Below, one piece after another: positions 51,336-60,105 of a DNA stretch of 64,000 nucleotides. The DNA comes from Candidatus Saccharicenans sp. (GTDB lineage Bacteria; Acidobacteriota; Aminicenantia; Aminicenantales; Saccharicenantaceae). The notes under the pieces are model-generated. The model searched no databases, had not been told where the DNA came from, and saw only the letters and a list, made by a program, of their open reading frames with translations. A program made the translations under genes and the position numbers. The DNA is taken from positions 1 to 64,000 of the forward strand of contig JANLFU010000009.1 in assembly GCA_024653215.1 (NCBI GenBank), read 5' to 3'. The stretch's first letter is position 1; each line of letters starts with the position of its first letter.

Positions 51336-51672
51336 CCAACGGGACTCCTTTCCGTCACTCACTCCCCCAACCCGCCACAGGGGGAGGGAGGCTCCCGAGA
51401 CACATAGCGGAGGGGGACCCGTAGCTCTGGCTACGGGGGAACCGACGGGACTTCTTCCCGTACCTCCACCTCCCTCAACCACCGGGGGGCATGGGGATTC
51501 TCAAGGCACATAGCGGAGGGGGTCCCATAACTCTGGTTATGGGGGAACCGACGGGACTCCTTTCCGTCACTCACTCCCCCAACCCCGCCACAGGGGCAGG
51601 GAGGCTCCCGAGACACATAGCGGAGGGGGACCCGTAGCTTTGGCTACGGGGGAACCGACGGGACTGGTTCCC
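51336..51672. repeat. 106-bp tandem repeat with conserved, covarying hairpins
   Basis: Three full units (51336-51441, 106 bp; 51442-51547, 106 bp; 51548-51654, 107 bp) and the start of a fourth (51655-51672). Each begins CCRACGGGACT. Hairpin 1: ACGGGA pairs with TTCCGT or TCCCGT. A middle C-rich/G-rich pairing follows. Hairpin 3 has an 8-bp stem closed by a T-rich tetraloop: CCCGTAGC/GCTACGGG in units 1 and 3, CCCATAAC/GTTATGGG in unit 2, so two base pairs changed on both sides. ACATAGCGGAGGGGG is shared by all. No supported gene overlaps. Confidence 0.9.
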
Positions 51673-51696
51673 GTGTCTCGGGAGCCTCCCTGCCCC
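51593..51696. repeat. 24-bp perfect inverted repeat closing the array
   Basis: 51593-51616 (GGGGCAGGGAGGCTCCCGAG and four more bases), inside unit 3, is matched exactly in reverse complement by 51673-51696. The 56 bases between hold hairpin 3 of unit 3 and hairpin 1 of the partial fourth unit, so the array ends in one long branched fold. Confidence 0.85.
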
Positions 51697-51706
51697 CATA
51701 AATAGA

Positions 51707-51734
51707 CGCCCCTCTTCCTTCCGGAAAAGGGGCG
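51707..51734 (-). terminator. hairpin between the repeat array and the secreted SH3-like gene
   Basis: CGCCCCT (51707-51713) pairs with AGGGGCG (51728-51734), with an inner TTCC/GGAA pairing. Read on the minus strand it lies about 34 bp after the stop of the gene at 51768 and is followed by a moderately T-rich TCTATTTAT, so it may end that transcript. Confidence 0.45.
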
Positions 51735-51767
51735 AGAAAGGAGGGGTTTATAGGGGGTAAAAGGGGG

Positions 51768-52622
51768 TCAATGGGAGAAAAAGCTTTTATACCTCTGACC
51801 GACGCACTCGGCCATAAAAGCCACGCGGTTATCCGAGCCGGTGAGAACCAGTTCAACCTCGGTCTCACCGATCACCCAGCTCGAGCGGAACTCCACCAGG
51901 CCCGAGCCCAGGGCCCGGCCCCAGAATTCCTGCCGTTCCTGGAAGGTGGAATCATACCAGACGGTCTGGTCATCAACCGGCAGTCCGAACCTCTGCACCA
52001 GGTAATTCTTGGCCTTGACGAAATCGTTGATGTAATAGTTGTTGTCGGTGAAGGTGTCCATCATGAAAAACCGGGCCGCGGTCAGCTCGCCCTGGATGAA
52101 AACATACTCCACCAGGCAACGGCGGTTCATGATTTCCCGCTGGTACTGGTAGACCTCCTGGCCGTCTGACCTGTCAACGCCCAGTGGTTCGCCTTCAACC
52201 TCCAGCAGCTTCTGGGGCGGCATTCCCCAGAAATAGGCAAATTTCAGTTCCTGACTAAAATCCAGTTCACCCGGTTCGGCCACGCTCTCTCCGTTGTAGA
52301 TCAGCCTGGCATTGACAGTGGGAAATAGCTTTCTCAGCGGCGGTTCCCAGACATATCCGGCCAGGGTTTTCTGCTTTTCCGGGTGATAATAGTAAACAAA
52401 AATCCAGTTGTGGCGGAACCTCACGGCACTGGCCTGGGCCAGGATGGCTCCCCGGGGGGCGCTGACCACCACCGGACTCCTGTCGCTGGGCTCCAGGTGC
52501 AGCCTGACCTCGGAAGTTATGACCTGGTACTTCCTGGGCTGGGCTAAAAGGGAACCGGACAGGAACAGGACCATCAGGAAAATCCCTGCGCCTAGCTTTC
52601 CGATTCCGGGTTTTTTCGACAT
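51768..52622 (-). CDS. secreted protein with SH3-like N-terminal domain, function unknown
   Basis: 284 residues. Signal peptide to about residue 27 (GIFLMVLFLSGSLLAQ). Residues about 30-100 look like a bacterial SH3-type domain (SEVRLHLEPSDRSPVVVSAP, NWIFVYYYHPEKQKTLAGYV). The C-terminal half (RCLVEYVFIQGELTAARFFM, LVQRFGLPVDDQTVWYD) has the alternating pattern of small lipoprotein-like beta domains but is not one I can name. There is no lipobox. Likely periplasmic. It stands alone next to the repeat array and the tRNA gene. Confidence 0.6.
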   Translation of the reverse strand: MSKKPGIGKLGAGIFLMVLFLSGSLLAQPRKYQVITSEVRLHLEPSDRSPVVVSAPRGAILAQASAVRFRHNWIFVYYYHPEKQKTLAGYVWEPPLRKLFPTVNARLIYNGESVAEPGELDFSQELKFAYFWGMPPQKLLEVEGEPLGVDRSDGQEVYQYQREIMNRRCLVEYVFIQGELTAARFFMMDTFTDNNYYINDFVKAKNYLVQRFGLPVDDQTVWYDSTFQERQEFWGRALGSGLVEFRSSWVIGETEVELVLTGSDNRVAFMAECVGQRYKSFFSH

Positions 52623-52774
52623 GGCCTCTTTTACCCTTTCTTACGCCTCTGGAGCGCTGCGTTCGCCTCCAGCTTAAACCATCCCGGAACCAGGACAATA
52701 CCCCCTCCTGATGATTCGGGGGGTGAGATTTTTTAACCCTTAAAGGGTTGAAAAAAACTGATATAGGGAAGGAG

Positions 52775-52847
52775 AGCCAGCGAGAGGATTCGAACCTCCG
52801 ACCCGCTGATTACGAATCAGCTGCTCTGCCGGCTGAGCTACGCTGGC
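52775..52847 (-). tRNA. tRNA-Thr (anticodon CGU)
   Basis: The minus strand folds into a full 73-base cloverleaf: acceptor GCCAGCG/CGCTGGC, D-stem GCTC/GAGC, anticodon stem GCTGA/TCAGC with loop TTCGTAA (anticodon CGT in DNA, reading ACG), five-base variable loop, T-arm with TTCGAAT, discriminator T. No CCA is encoded, so the end must be added enzymatically. Confidence 0.95.
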
Positions 52848-53084
52848 TTCGACAAGGGCTCAGGCAGAAGATTATAGCACAGCCTTACGAACGGCGACAA
52901 CGCTTCGGCCCTGGCCGCCGGCCCGGCCACAAAAAATCGGCTCCGCCCTTCAAAAACTCCCCATATTTGATTACAATACTCATCTTAAAGCCAGGCCCGG
53001 CTGGTGGTAGGAACTGAAGCTTCCGCGGCCAGGGACCAACCTCCAGGTAAGCAGCCGGCTCATTTCAGGAAGGAATAGCGCCAG

Positions 53085-56000
53085 ATGTTCATAAAGAAAC
53101 TGGAAGTTCAGGGCTTCAAATCTTTCCCCGAACGCACCAAGATCCTCTTCCATCCCGGTATCACGGCCATCGTCGGTCCCAACGGCACCGGCAAAAGCAA
53201 CATCGTCGACGGCATCCTCTGGGTCCTGGGCGGGTTACGCCTTAAATCCGTCCGTGGCGACCGGACCGAGGACTTCATCTTCAACGGCAACGCCAAGCGT
53301 CCCCCGTTGAGCATGGCCGACGGCGTCATCACCCTGGGGAATGAAGAGGAGCTGGTTATCTCCCACCGGGTCTTCCGCTCGGGTGAAAGCGAGTACCGAC
53401 TGAACGGCAAGGCTGTTCGTCTGAAAGACATACAGGACGAGCTCTGGAAGCACTCCATCGGCGAGAAGGAATACTTCGTCATAGAACAGGGAGCCATTGG
53501 CTCCTTCGTCACTTCCAAGCCCCAGGAAAAGCGGGTGCTGATCGAGGAAGCGGCTGGCACCGCTTATTACAAGGACAAGAAGAGGCAGGCCCAGAACAAG
53601 CTGGAATCGAGCGAGCAGAACCTCATCCGCCTGGAAGACATCATCATCGAGGTTGAAAAATCCAAGAATTCCCTCTACCGCCAGGCCCTGGCCGCGGCCC
53701 GGGTCCGCCGGCTCCGGGAAAGACAGCGCGAGCTCACCACCCACCATTTTTACCGGCGGCTGAGGCAGCTGGAAAAGGCCCTGGAAGAAATCCAGGGAAG
53801 CCTCCAGGAAGCAGAAGCCAGGGAACAACAGACCCTGGAGGCCGTCCGGGAAAAAGAAAAGGAGCTGGCCAGGAAAAGAAAGGAGCTCTGGGACCTGGAA
53901 AAGCTGCTCAAGGACCGCCAGGAACGGACCTTCAGCCTTAAATCGCAGCTGTCGCGGCTCGAGGGTGAGATCGAGCGGGAAAGCAAGCGCCTGGAATACC
54001 TGGAAACATCCCGGCAGAAGGCTGAGGCCGACCGGGTGGAGCTCCAGAACGAAATAAAAATCCTGGAAGAGGAAAAGGCCGGAATAGTGGCCAGGCTGGC
54101 TGAACTTCAGAAATCTCTGGAAGCCACCACCATCCAGGTTGAAGAAAAAAGGGCCATCCTGGACGAAGCGGCCAGGCTGACCGCGGCCGAGGAAGAGCTG
54201 CTGGCCGGGTTACGCCGCGAGCAGATGCAGAAAATCCAGGAAGCCACCGAAATCCGAAATAACTATTACCGCCTGGAAAAAGAACTGGAGCTGTTCCTCA
54301 AGCAGGCCGAAAAACTTGCCAGGGAGAAAGAAGATTACCTGGCCCAGAAGCAGCAGGTTGAAAATCGTCTGGCCGGCCTGAAAACCGAGCTTGAACAGGC
54401 TCACCAGGAAAAAGACCGGCTGCAGTCGGACCTGGCCGGGCTGAACGAGAACCTGAACAGGCTTAATGAAAAGCTGTCCACCCTGGAAGAGAATTTATCC
54501 CGGCTCGGCCGTAAAATTGAAGAAGCAGGCCACCAGCTTCAGGCCCTGGAAAAGATAGCCGAGGTGGAGCGCGACTCGGCCGACCGCAACCCGGTGCCGG
54601 GAGCCCTGGGCTGGTTTTCCGAGCTGGTGGAAATCCCCGAAGAGGCCGCGGTCCTGTTCGACCTGTTCTGGAAAGAAGAAGCCCGGGCCCAGGCCTTTCT
54701 CCTGGAAAAATTCAAGGAGAATATACCGGCCGGAGACCGCCGCACCCTGCTCCTTCTGTCAGAAAAACCGGCCCACCAGGTTCCAGATAGCCTGCTTCAC
54801 GAGGACGGGGTCCTGGGCCTTCTGAAACAAAAGATCAAGGCCAGGGCTGGTCTGGAAAAATACACCTCTTCCCTGCCGGAGGCGGTCATAGTCAGGGATG
54901 TACTGACCGCGGTCAGGCTCTGGGAGAAATATCCTGACTTTAACTTCATCACGGTCGGCGGCGATCTGCTCCAGTCATCGGGCCTGCTCAAGACCGGCCA
55001 GAAAAAAGAAGGTCTGTTCACTTTGGGACAGGAAAAAAGGCGCCTCCTGCAGGAGCTGCAGAACCTGGAAGCCGAGAAAGACCCACTTCTCAGAGAAATT
55101 GAAGCCATAACCGGTGAGCGGTCCTCACTGGAGAGGAACCTGGAAGAGACCAGGAGCCGGCTGCTGGAAATCGAAAAGAAAATTTCCGACCTGGAACGGG
55201 AAAATAAGTTCGTTAACCTCGAGCTCCAGAAAGTCTCGACCGCTCTCGAAATCCTGGGCCAGGAAGAGAAAATCCAGCAGGAAGAAAAAGAGGCCCTGCG
55301 TCTTAAAAAAGAAGAAGCTCTCCAGGGGCTTCAGGCCATCGAGACCGGGCTCGAAGAAATAAAGCAGAAAATAAAAGAGAGAGAAGAGTCCCTGGGCCGG
55401 GCCAAGGAAAACCAGAAGGTCGAAGAAGAAAAGGCCTACCAGCTTCGCTCCGAATTCAACCTTCTCCAGGAAAAAATTAACGGCAGCCGGAGCAGCCTGC
55501 AGGCCCTGGAAAAGAGGCACCAGGCCATTACCTCCAAGCTGGGAGTCCTGGAGATGGAAGTTTATACCGGCCAGGAGGAAAAAGAACGGCTGGCCCGCCT
55601 GATCGAGGAGCTGAAGCAGAAGGCCGCCCAGCTCGAAATTGAGGCCCGGAAGGAAGAAGAGGAGCTCAGGGAACAGGACCGGAAGGTCCCCGACCTTCAG
55701 AAAGAGCTCGAGGAAATGGAAGCCGGCCTGCGGGAAATGCGGGACCGGGAAGAAAAAGCCCGCGAGGAAAAGACCAGGCTGGAAATCCGCCGGGCCGAGG
55801 TGGAAAGGGACCGGGTCAACCTGGAAGAGACCTGCTGGCAGGAGCTCAAGAAAAACCTGCTGGAACTGAGGCAGGAAATAGAAAGCGAGGGCCGGGAAGT
55901 CCAGCCGGGGGCGGCCGGCGAGGAGCCTGAACGTGGCCTGGCCGAAGAGGCCGAGGAAGTCGAGGAAGAACCGGCCGAAGGCGCCGAAGAAAAAGTTGAA

Positions 56001-56873
56001 GAAAAGGCCGCAGAAAAGGCGGAAGAAAAGCCCCGGGAAAGAAGACGGGGCAAGCCGCCGGTGCCGGCCCGGGAGCTGAGCGACGAAGACCTGGAAAAAG
56101 AGCTGGAGGCCATCCGCGACGCCCTGCAGCGCCTGCGCCAGGTCAACATGATGGCCGAGGAAGAATACCTGGAGCAGAAAAAGAGGTACGATTTTCTAAT
56201 CCAGCAACGGCAGGACCTGCGCGATTCCATCAATTCCACCCAGGAAGCCATCAAAAAAATAGACGAGGAAAGCAAGAACCAGTTCCTCAAGGCCCTGGAA
56301 GAGGTCAACAAGAACTTCCAGGAAATCTTTGCCCTGCTCTTCCGCGGGGGCACGGCCGAGGTCAAGCTGCTGGAACCGGACAACCCGCTGGAAAGCGGGG
56401 TGGAAATAGTGGCCCAGCCGCCCGGAAAGAGGGTGCAGAACCTGACCCTGCTCTCGGGCGGCGAAAAATCGCTGACCAGCCTGGCCTTCCTGTTCGCCCT
56501 TTTCCGCTACAAGCCTTCGCCGTTCTGCATCCTGGACGAGGTCGATGCCGCCCTGGACGAGGTCAACCTGGGCCGGTTCCTGAACCTGATGAAGGCCATC
56601 AAGCACCAGACCCAGTTCATCATCATTACCCACAACTACAAGACCATGGAAGTGGCCGATTACATCTATGGCACGACCATGGAAGAGCCCAACGTCACCC
56701 GGGTCTATTCGGTCAAGATGGAGAGAAAAGAGGCCGCCAGCCCGGAAGAAGGCCCGGAAACCGGCAACGGCCCGGACGCTGAACCAGAACCAGGACAACC
56801 AGCCCAGAAGCTTCTGCCCAGAACTTCCGAAGACGAGATTGAGCCGCTGGAAGAAACCAAGGAAGAGTCCTGA
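53085..56873 (+). CDS. smc: chromosome segregation protein SMC
   Basis: 1,262 residues. The N-terminal ATPase half has Walker A GPNGTGKSNIVDGILWVLGG (about 31-50). Long heptad coiled coils lead to a hinge at about 500-660 (NPVPGALGWFSELVEIPEEA onward). The C-terminal half has signature LLSGGEKSLTSLAFLFALF (about 1120) and Walker B FCILDEVDAAL (about 1146). It compacts and separates the chromosome with ScpA/ScpB, whose genes are not in the window. Unusual is a Glu/Ala-rich acidic stretch at about 936-992 (EEPERGLAEEAEEVEEEPAE) in the return coiled coil, plus an acidic tail. The gene starts a plus-strand run divergent from tRNA-Thr. Confidence 0.94.
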   Translation: MFIKKLEVQGFKSFPERTKILFHPGITAIVGPNGTGKSNIVDGILWVLGGLRLKSVRGDRTEDFIFNGNAKRPPLSMADGVITLGNEEELVISHRVFRSGESEYRLNGKAVRLKDIQDELWKHSIGEKEYFVIEQGAIGSFVTSKPQEKRVLIEEAAGTAYYKDKKRQAQNKLESSEQNLIRLEDIIIEVEKSKNSLYRQALAAARVRRLRERQRELTTHHFYRRLRQLEKALEEIQGSLQEAEAREQQTLEAVREKEKELARKRKELWDLEKLLKDRQERTFSLKSQLSRLEGEIERESKRLEYLETSRQKAEADRVELQNEIKILEEEKAGIVARLAELQKSLEATTIQVEEKRAILDEAARLTAAEEELLAGLRREQMQKIQEATEIRNNYYRLEKELELFLKQAEKLAREKEDYLAQKQQVENRLAGLKTELEQAHQEKDRLQSDLAGLNENLNRLNEKLSTLEENLSRLGRKIEEAGHQLQALEKIAEVERDSADRNPVPGALGWFSELVEIPEEAAVLFDLFWKEEARAQAFLLEKFKENIPAGDRRTLLLLSEKPAHQVPDSLLHEDGVLGLLKQKIKARAGLEKYTSSLPEAVIVRDVLTAVRLWEKYPDFNFITVGGDLLQSSGLLKTGQKKEGLFTLGQEKRRLLQELQNLEAEKDPLLREIEAITGERSSLERNLEETRSRLLEIEKKISDLERENKFVNLELQKVSTALEILGQEEKIQQEEKEALRLKKEEALQGLQAIETGLEEIKQKIKEREESLGRAKENQKVEEEKAYQLRSEFNLLQEKINGSRSSLQALEKRHQAITSKLGVLEMEVYTGQEEKERLARLIEELKQKAAQLEIEARKEEEELREQDRKVPDLQKELEEMEAGLREMRDREEKAREEKTRLEIRRAEVERDRVNLEETCWQELKKNLLELRQEIESEGREVQPGAAGEEPERGLAEEAEEVEEEPAEGAEEKVEEKAAEKAEEKPRERRRGKPPVPARELSDEDLEKELEAIRDALQRLRQVNMMAEEEYLEQKKRYDFLIQQRQDLRDSINSTQEAIKKIDEESKNQFLKALEEVNKNFQEIFALLFRGGTAEVKLLEPDNPLESGVEIVAQPPGKRVQNLTLLSGGEKSLTSLAFLFALFRYKPSPFCILDEVDAALDEVNLGRFLNLMKAIKHQTQFIIITHNYKTMEVADYIYGTTMEEPNVTRVYSVKMERKEAASPEEGPETGNGPDAEPEPGQPAQKLLPRTSEDEIEPLEETKEES

Positions 56874-57318
56874 GGTTTTTTAGGAGCTCACCGGCCTTCC
56901 CGCCCTGAGAAATATCTTCTTGCCTGTCCCAGGGTTGCCGGAAAAGATGTTTTATTCATACCTCTCTGGTTATCGGCTCTTTTTTGCATTTCAATCGTTA
57001 TAATAAACCAGCCAAGGATTGATGAGGGCGCCGTTTATTTTTCGCATAAATACTTCTGTTTTTATTTGCCTCAAAAATTGAATCAACTTATTTTTGATCA
57101 CACTAATAAAAATGCTTTTGCCCCACCGGAAAATCTACTGATTATCTTGTATCTTTCTCCAACCCCATGATCGACACCGGACCTGAACGCCTTCGCTCGC
57201 GATACTGATGATCTTCCCATTCTCGCTTCCTCAAAAATACCCCCCGACCTGCCCCCGTACCTACTCTAAACACTCTCCCATCCCCGGGATCTGGCCTCAA
57301 CCGGAAATAACAAATACT
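56874..57318. other. intergenic region
   Basis: No gene is recognised between smc and the symporter. The 3' end of this gap carries the promoter at 57319. Confidence 0.4.
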
Positions 57319-57346
57319 TTGACTGAACCCGTGGCTTTAAGATAAT
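57319..57346 (+). promoter_or_regulatory. promoter of the symporter/deacetylase operon
   Basis: TTGACT (57319-57324), 16-base spacer, GATAAT (57341-57346), about 105 bases before the ATG at 57452, which has GAGGAGG just upstream. Confidence 0.5.
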
Positions 57347-57451
57347 ATCAGCTACGATGTTTTCGTTAACAGGTTTCGGGTTCCTATTGCCTCTTCCCGA
57401 CCCGAACCTCTCCGCATCCTGCCTTAACCTTAAAATCCACGAGGAGGCCGC

Positions 57452-58921
57452 ATGACCTTTTATCTCTACATCATCCTGGGTTATCTCCTGGTTCTAACCG
57501 TCATTAACTTCCTCCGGGCTAAAAAGGTAAAAAGCCAGGAGGATTTCATGGTGGCCGGCCGCAAGCTCAAGTGGTCGGTCATGGTCTTTACCCTGATCTG
57601 CACCTGGATCGGCTCGGGCACCTTCATCTCCGGGGCGGAATTCGCCTCCAAGGCCGGGTTTTCGGCCCTGTGGCTGGCCGCCGGGGCCTGGGTGGGCATC
57701 ATCATCATCTACTTCCTGGCCGCCAAGATCCAGACCTTCGGCCAGTACACCATCGGCGATATACTGGAAGTCAGGTACGGCCCCCTGGCCCGGCTGTTCG
57801 GGGCTATCGCCCTGGTGATTTCCTTCACGGCTATCGTTTCCTACCAGTTCGTGGCCGGTGGCTTCATCCTGAACGTGGCCACCGACGGGGCCATCTCCGA
57901 TAAGATGGGGATTTACCTGGCGGCCACCTTCGTCATCCTGTTCACCGCCCTGGGCGGGATGGTGGCCGTGGCCTACACCGACCTGCCCAACGGGATAATC
58001 ATCGTCCTGGCCTGCCTGCTGTCGGTGCCCTTTGTCTACGCCGCGGCCGGCGGCCTGAGCGGGGCCCAGGCCAGCCTATCGCCTGGTTATTTTGCCGTGG
58101 TCAACGAGCAATTTGGGGCTAACCCCACCCTCAAGGCCTTAGGCTACTTTTTATCGACCATGTTCCTGCTGCTGGGTGTCCAGAGCATGTACCAGAAGTT
58201 CTACAGCGCCCGCAGCCCGAAGGATGCCAAGAAGGCGGTGGTCTTCTGGACCATCGGTACGGTCTTCGTGGAAACGGTGGTGGTTATCATCGCCGTTTTT
58301 TCCTACAGCATGTTCAAGGACCAGATTAACCTCAGCATTCCCAAGGAAGGCGGCAAGGTGGTGCTGCTGGCAGCCCGCAACCTGGTGCCGCCGCCCATCG
58401 GCGTGCTGCTGCTGGGCGCGGCCTGCGCCGTGGTCATTTCCACCGGGATGAATTACCTCCTCTCCCCTTCCAGTAACCTCATCCGCGACATCTATCAGAG
58501 GTTCATCAACCGCTCGGCCGACGACCGCAAGCTGGTAGCCCTGCAGAAGCTGTTCATCGTCATCATCGGGGTTATCGCCTTCTTCTTCGCCCTGCGCCTG
58601 AAATCGGTCCTGGAAATGAGTTACTTCGCCTATACGATTTATGGCGTGGCCATCACCCCGGCCCTGATCGCCGCTCTGGCCTGGAAGAGGGCCACCAAGG
58701 CCGGCGGGCTGGCTTCCATCATCTCCGGCACGGTGGTCAGCGTCGGGATGAAAGTCCTGGCCGAGGTTCTGCCGCCGGAGAAAGTCCCGGAAGGTGACCC
58801 CTGGGGCATTCCGCTGATTTTTCCGGCCCTGGCTGTTTCTTTGCTGAGCCTGGTCGTGGTCAGTCTTCTGACCAAAAAGCCAAAGGAAGAGGAACTGGCC
58901 ACTTTCTTTCCGAAAAAATGA
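57452..58921 (+). CDS. sodium:solute symporter (SSS family)
   Basis: 489 residues with about 13 membrane helices. Family features: EDFMVAGRKLKWSVMVFTLI after the first helix, CTWIGSGTFISGAEFASKAG, FGQYTIGDILEVRYGPLARL, VAVAYTDLPNGIIIVLACLL (the SSS signature region) and STGMNYLLSPSSNLIRDIYQ. It imports a solute with sodium; substrates in the family include sugars, amino acids, proline, pantothenate and acetate. The specific one cannot be read. It shares an operon with the following hydrolase (10 bp gap), which might act on the imported compound. Confidence 0.9.
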   Translation: MTFYLYIILGYLLVLTVINFLRAKKVKSQEDFMVAGRKLKWSVMVFTLICTWIGSGTFISGAEFASKAGFSALWLAAGAWVGIIIIYFLAAKIQTFGQYTIGDILEVRYGPLARLFGAIALVISFTAIVSYQFVAGGFILNVATDGAISDKMGIYLAATFVILFTALGGMVAVAYTDLPNGIIIVLACLLSVPFVYAAAGGLSGAQASLSPGYFAVVNEQFGANPTLKALGYFLSTMFLLLGVQSMYQKFYSARSPKDAKKAVVFWTIGTVFVETVVVIIAVFSYSMFKDQINLSIPKEGGKVVLLAARNLVPPPIGVLLLGAACAVVISTGMNYLLSPSSNLIRDIYQRFINRSADDRKLVALQKLFIVIIGVIAFFFALRLKSVLEMSYFAYTIYGVAITPALIAALAWKRATKAGGLASIISGTVVSVGMKVLAEVLPPEKVPEGDPWGIPLIFPALAVSLLSLVVVSLLTKKPKEEELATFFPKK

Positions 58922-58931
58922 ACCGGAGCGG

Positions 58932-59975
58932 ATGAAAACAGGAATTGTTTTCAGCAAACGCTTCGCCCTGCACCAGATGGGCGAAGAGCACATAGAAAGC
59001 CCGCTGCGGATTATCGCCCTGCACGAACTCCTGGAGAAGAAGCTCAAGCCTGGATTTCCCATCATCGAACCCCGGCCGGCCAGCCGCGAAGAAATCGAAC
59101 TGGTCCACCTCAGGGAATACGTGGACTTTCTGGCAGAAACGGCCGGCCAGGATTCCTACTTCCCGTTTGACCCCGACACCATTGCCGGCCCTCATACCTT
59201 TGAGGCGGCCTGCCTGGCCGCCGGGGCCGGGCTGGCCGCCGCCGACCTCATCCTGGAAGGCAAGCTGGACAACGCCTTCGCCCTGGTCCGGCCGCCCGGG
59301 CACCATGCCGAAGCTCACCGGCCGATGGGTTTCTGCTTTTTCAACAACATCGCCATCACCGCCGAGTACCTCCGGCGCCGGAAAGGAATCAAGAAAATCC
59401 TGGTGGTCGACTGGGACCTCCACCACGGCAACGGCACCCAGAAGACCTTTTACGACACCCCGGAGGTCCTTTATATCTCCCTCCACCAGAGCCCGCTTTT
59501 CCCGGGCACCGGATCGGCCGCCGAGGTCGGGGAAAAAGAAGGTCTGGGTTATAACCTGAACCTGCCGCTCAGGGCTGGCAAGTCCGATGAAGATTATCTT
59601 TTCATTTTCCAGAAAGTCATCTGGCCGGTGGCCGAGAGCTATCAGCCGGAGTTTGTCCTGGTCTCAGCCGGTTTTGACATCATGAAGTGGGACCCCCTGG
59701 GGCGGATGGAACTTTCAGCCGAGGGCTGCGGTGATATCAGCCAGGTTTTGAGCGAGATTGCCGGGCGCTGGGCCTCGGGCCGCCAGGTAGTCTTCCTGGA
59801 AGGTGGCTATAACCTGAAGGAGCTAAAGGAGGGCGTGGAAGAGGTCTGCCTGAGGCTCAGCGGGGCTAAACGCCGCCAGCTGCCCGATATCCCCTGTCCC
59901 CCGGGCCTGGCCGAGGAAATAAGGCCCTATCTAAAGATTTTTCGAAATTACTGGAAGGAAATACCTGAGGTTTAG
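58932..59975 (+). CDS. histone deacetylase-family hydrolase (AcuC/HdaH/APAH-type)
   Basis: 347 residues of the arginase/deacetylase fold. The active site looks complete: LVRPPGHHAEAHRPMGFCFF (His-His pair), VVDWDLHHGNGTQKTFYD (zinc-binding Asp and His), and FVLVSAGFDIMKWDPLGRM (zinc Asp). Bacterial members remove acetyl groups from acetoin-pathway proteins, polyamines or other acetyl amides. Being 10 bp after a symporter gene suggests the substrate may be an imported acetylated small molecule; this is inference. Confidence 0.9.
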   Translation: MKTGIVFSKRFALHQMGEEHIESPLRIIALHELLEKKLKPGFPIIEPRPASREEIELVHLREYVDFLAETAGQDSYFPFDPDTIAGPHTFEAACLAAGAGLAAADLILEGKLDNAFALVRPPGHHAEAHRPMGFCFFNNIAITAEYLRRRKGIKKILVVDWDLHHGNGTQKTFYDTPEVLYISLHQSPLFPGTGSAAEVGEKEGLGYNLNLPLRAGKSDEDYLFIFQKVIWPVAESYQPEFVLVSAGFDIMKWDPLGRMELSAEGCGDISQVLSEIAGRWASGRQVVFLEGGYNLKELKEGVEEVCLRLSGAKRRQLPDIPCPPGLAEEIRPYLKIFRNYWKEIPEV

Positions 59976-60062
59976 GGCAATTTAGATGACAGGCGTCATC
60001 CAGAATAGACACCCCGCCGGGTCCTGATTGCCCATTTTCCCCTGTTAATTTGGACCCAAAAC

Positions 60063-60078
60063 TGGCACAAATTATGCA
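60063..60078 (+). promoter_or_regulatory. sigma-54-type (-24/-12) promoter candidate
   Basis: TGGCACAAATTATGCA keeps the invariant GG (-24) and GC (-12) with the exact required spacing; the only deviation in the core is A for T before TGC. Transcription would start near 60089, giving a leader of about 17 bases containing AAGGAG (60094-60099), which decides the start at 60106. Confidence 0.6.
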
Positions 60079-60105
60079 GTAATCATGGGTGTAAAGGAGT
60101 TTAAG

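Noticed and set aside
51249-51616. Small Pro/Gly-rich proteins encoded by the tandem repeat
   Set aside because: Open frames exist on both strands only because the repeat lacks stops. The changes keep RNA pairing and show no coding pattern.
51336-51672. CRISPR array
   Set aside because: Units are 106 bp and directly abut without unique spacers; no cas genes are nearby.
58151-59065. 304-codon minus-strand frame across the symporter and hydrolase genes
   Set aside because: Composition-driven antisense frame opposite two clear genes.
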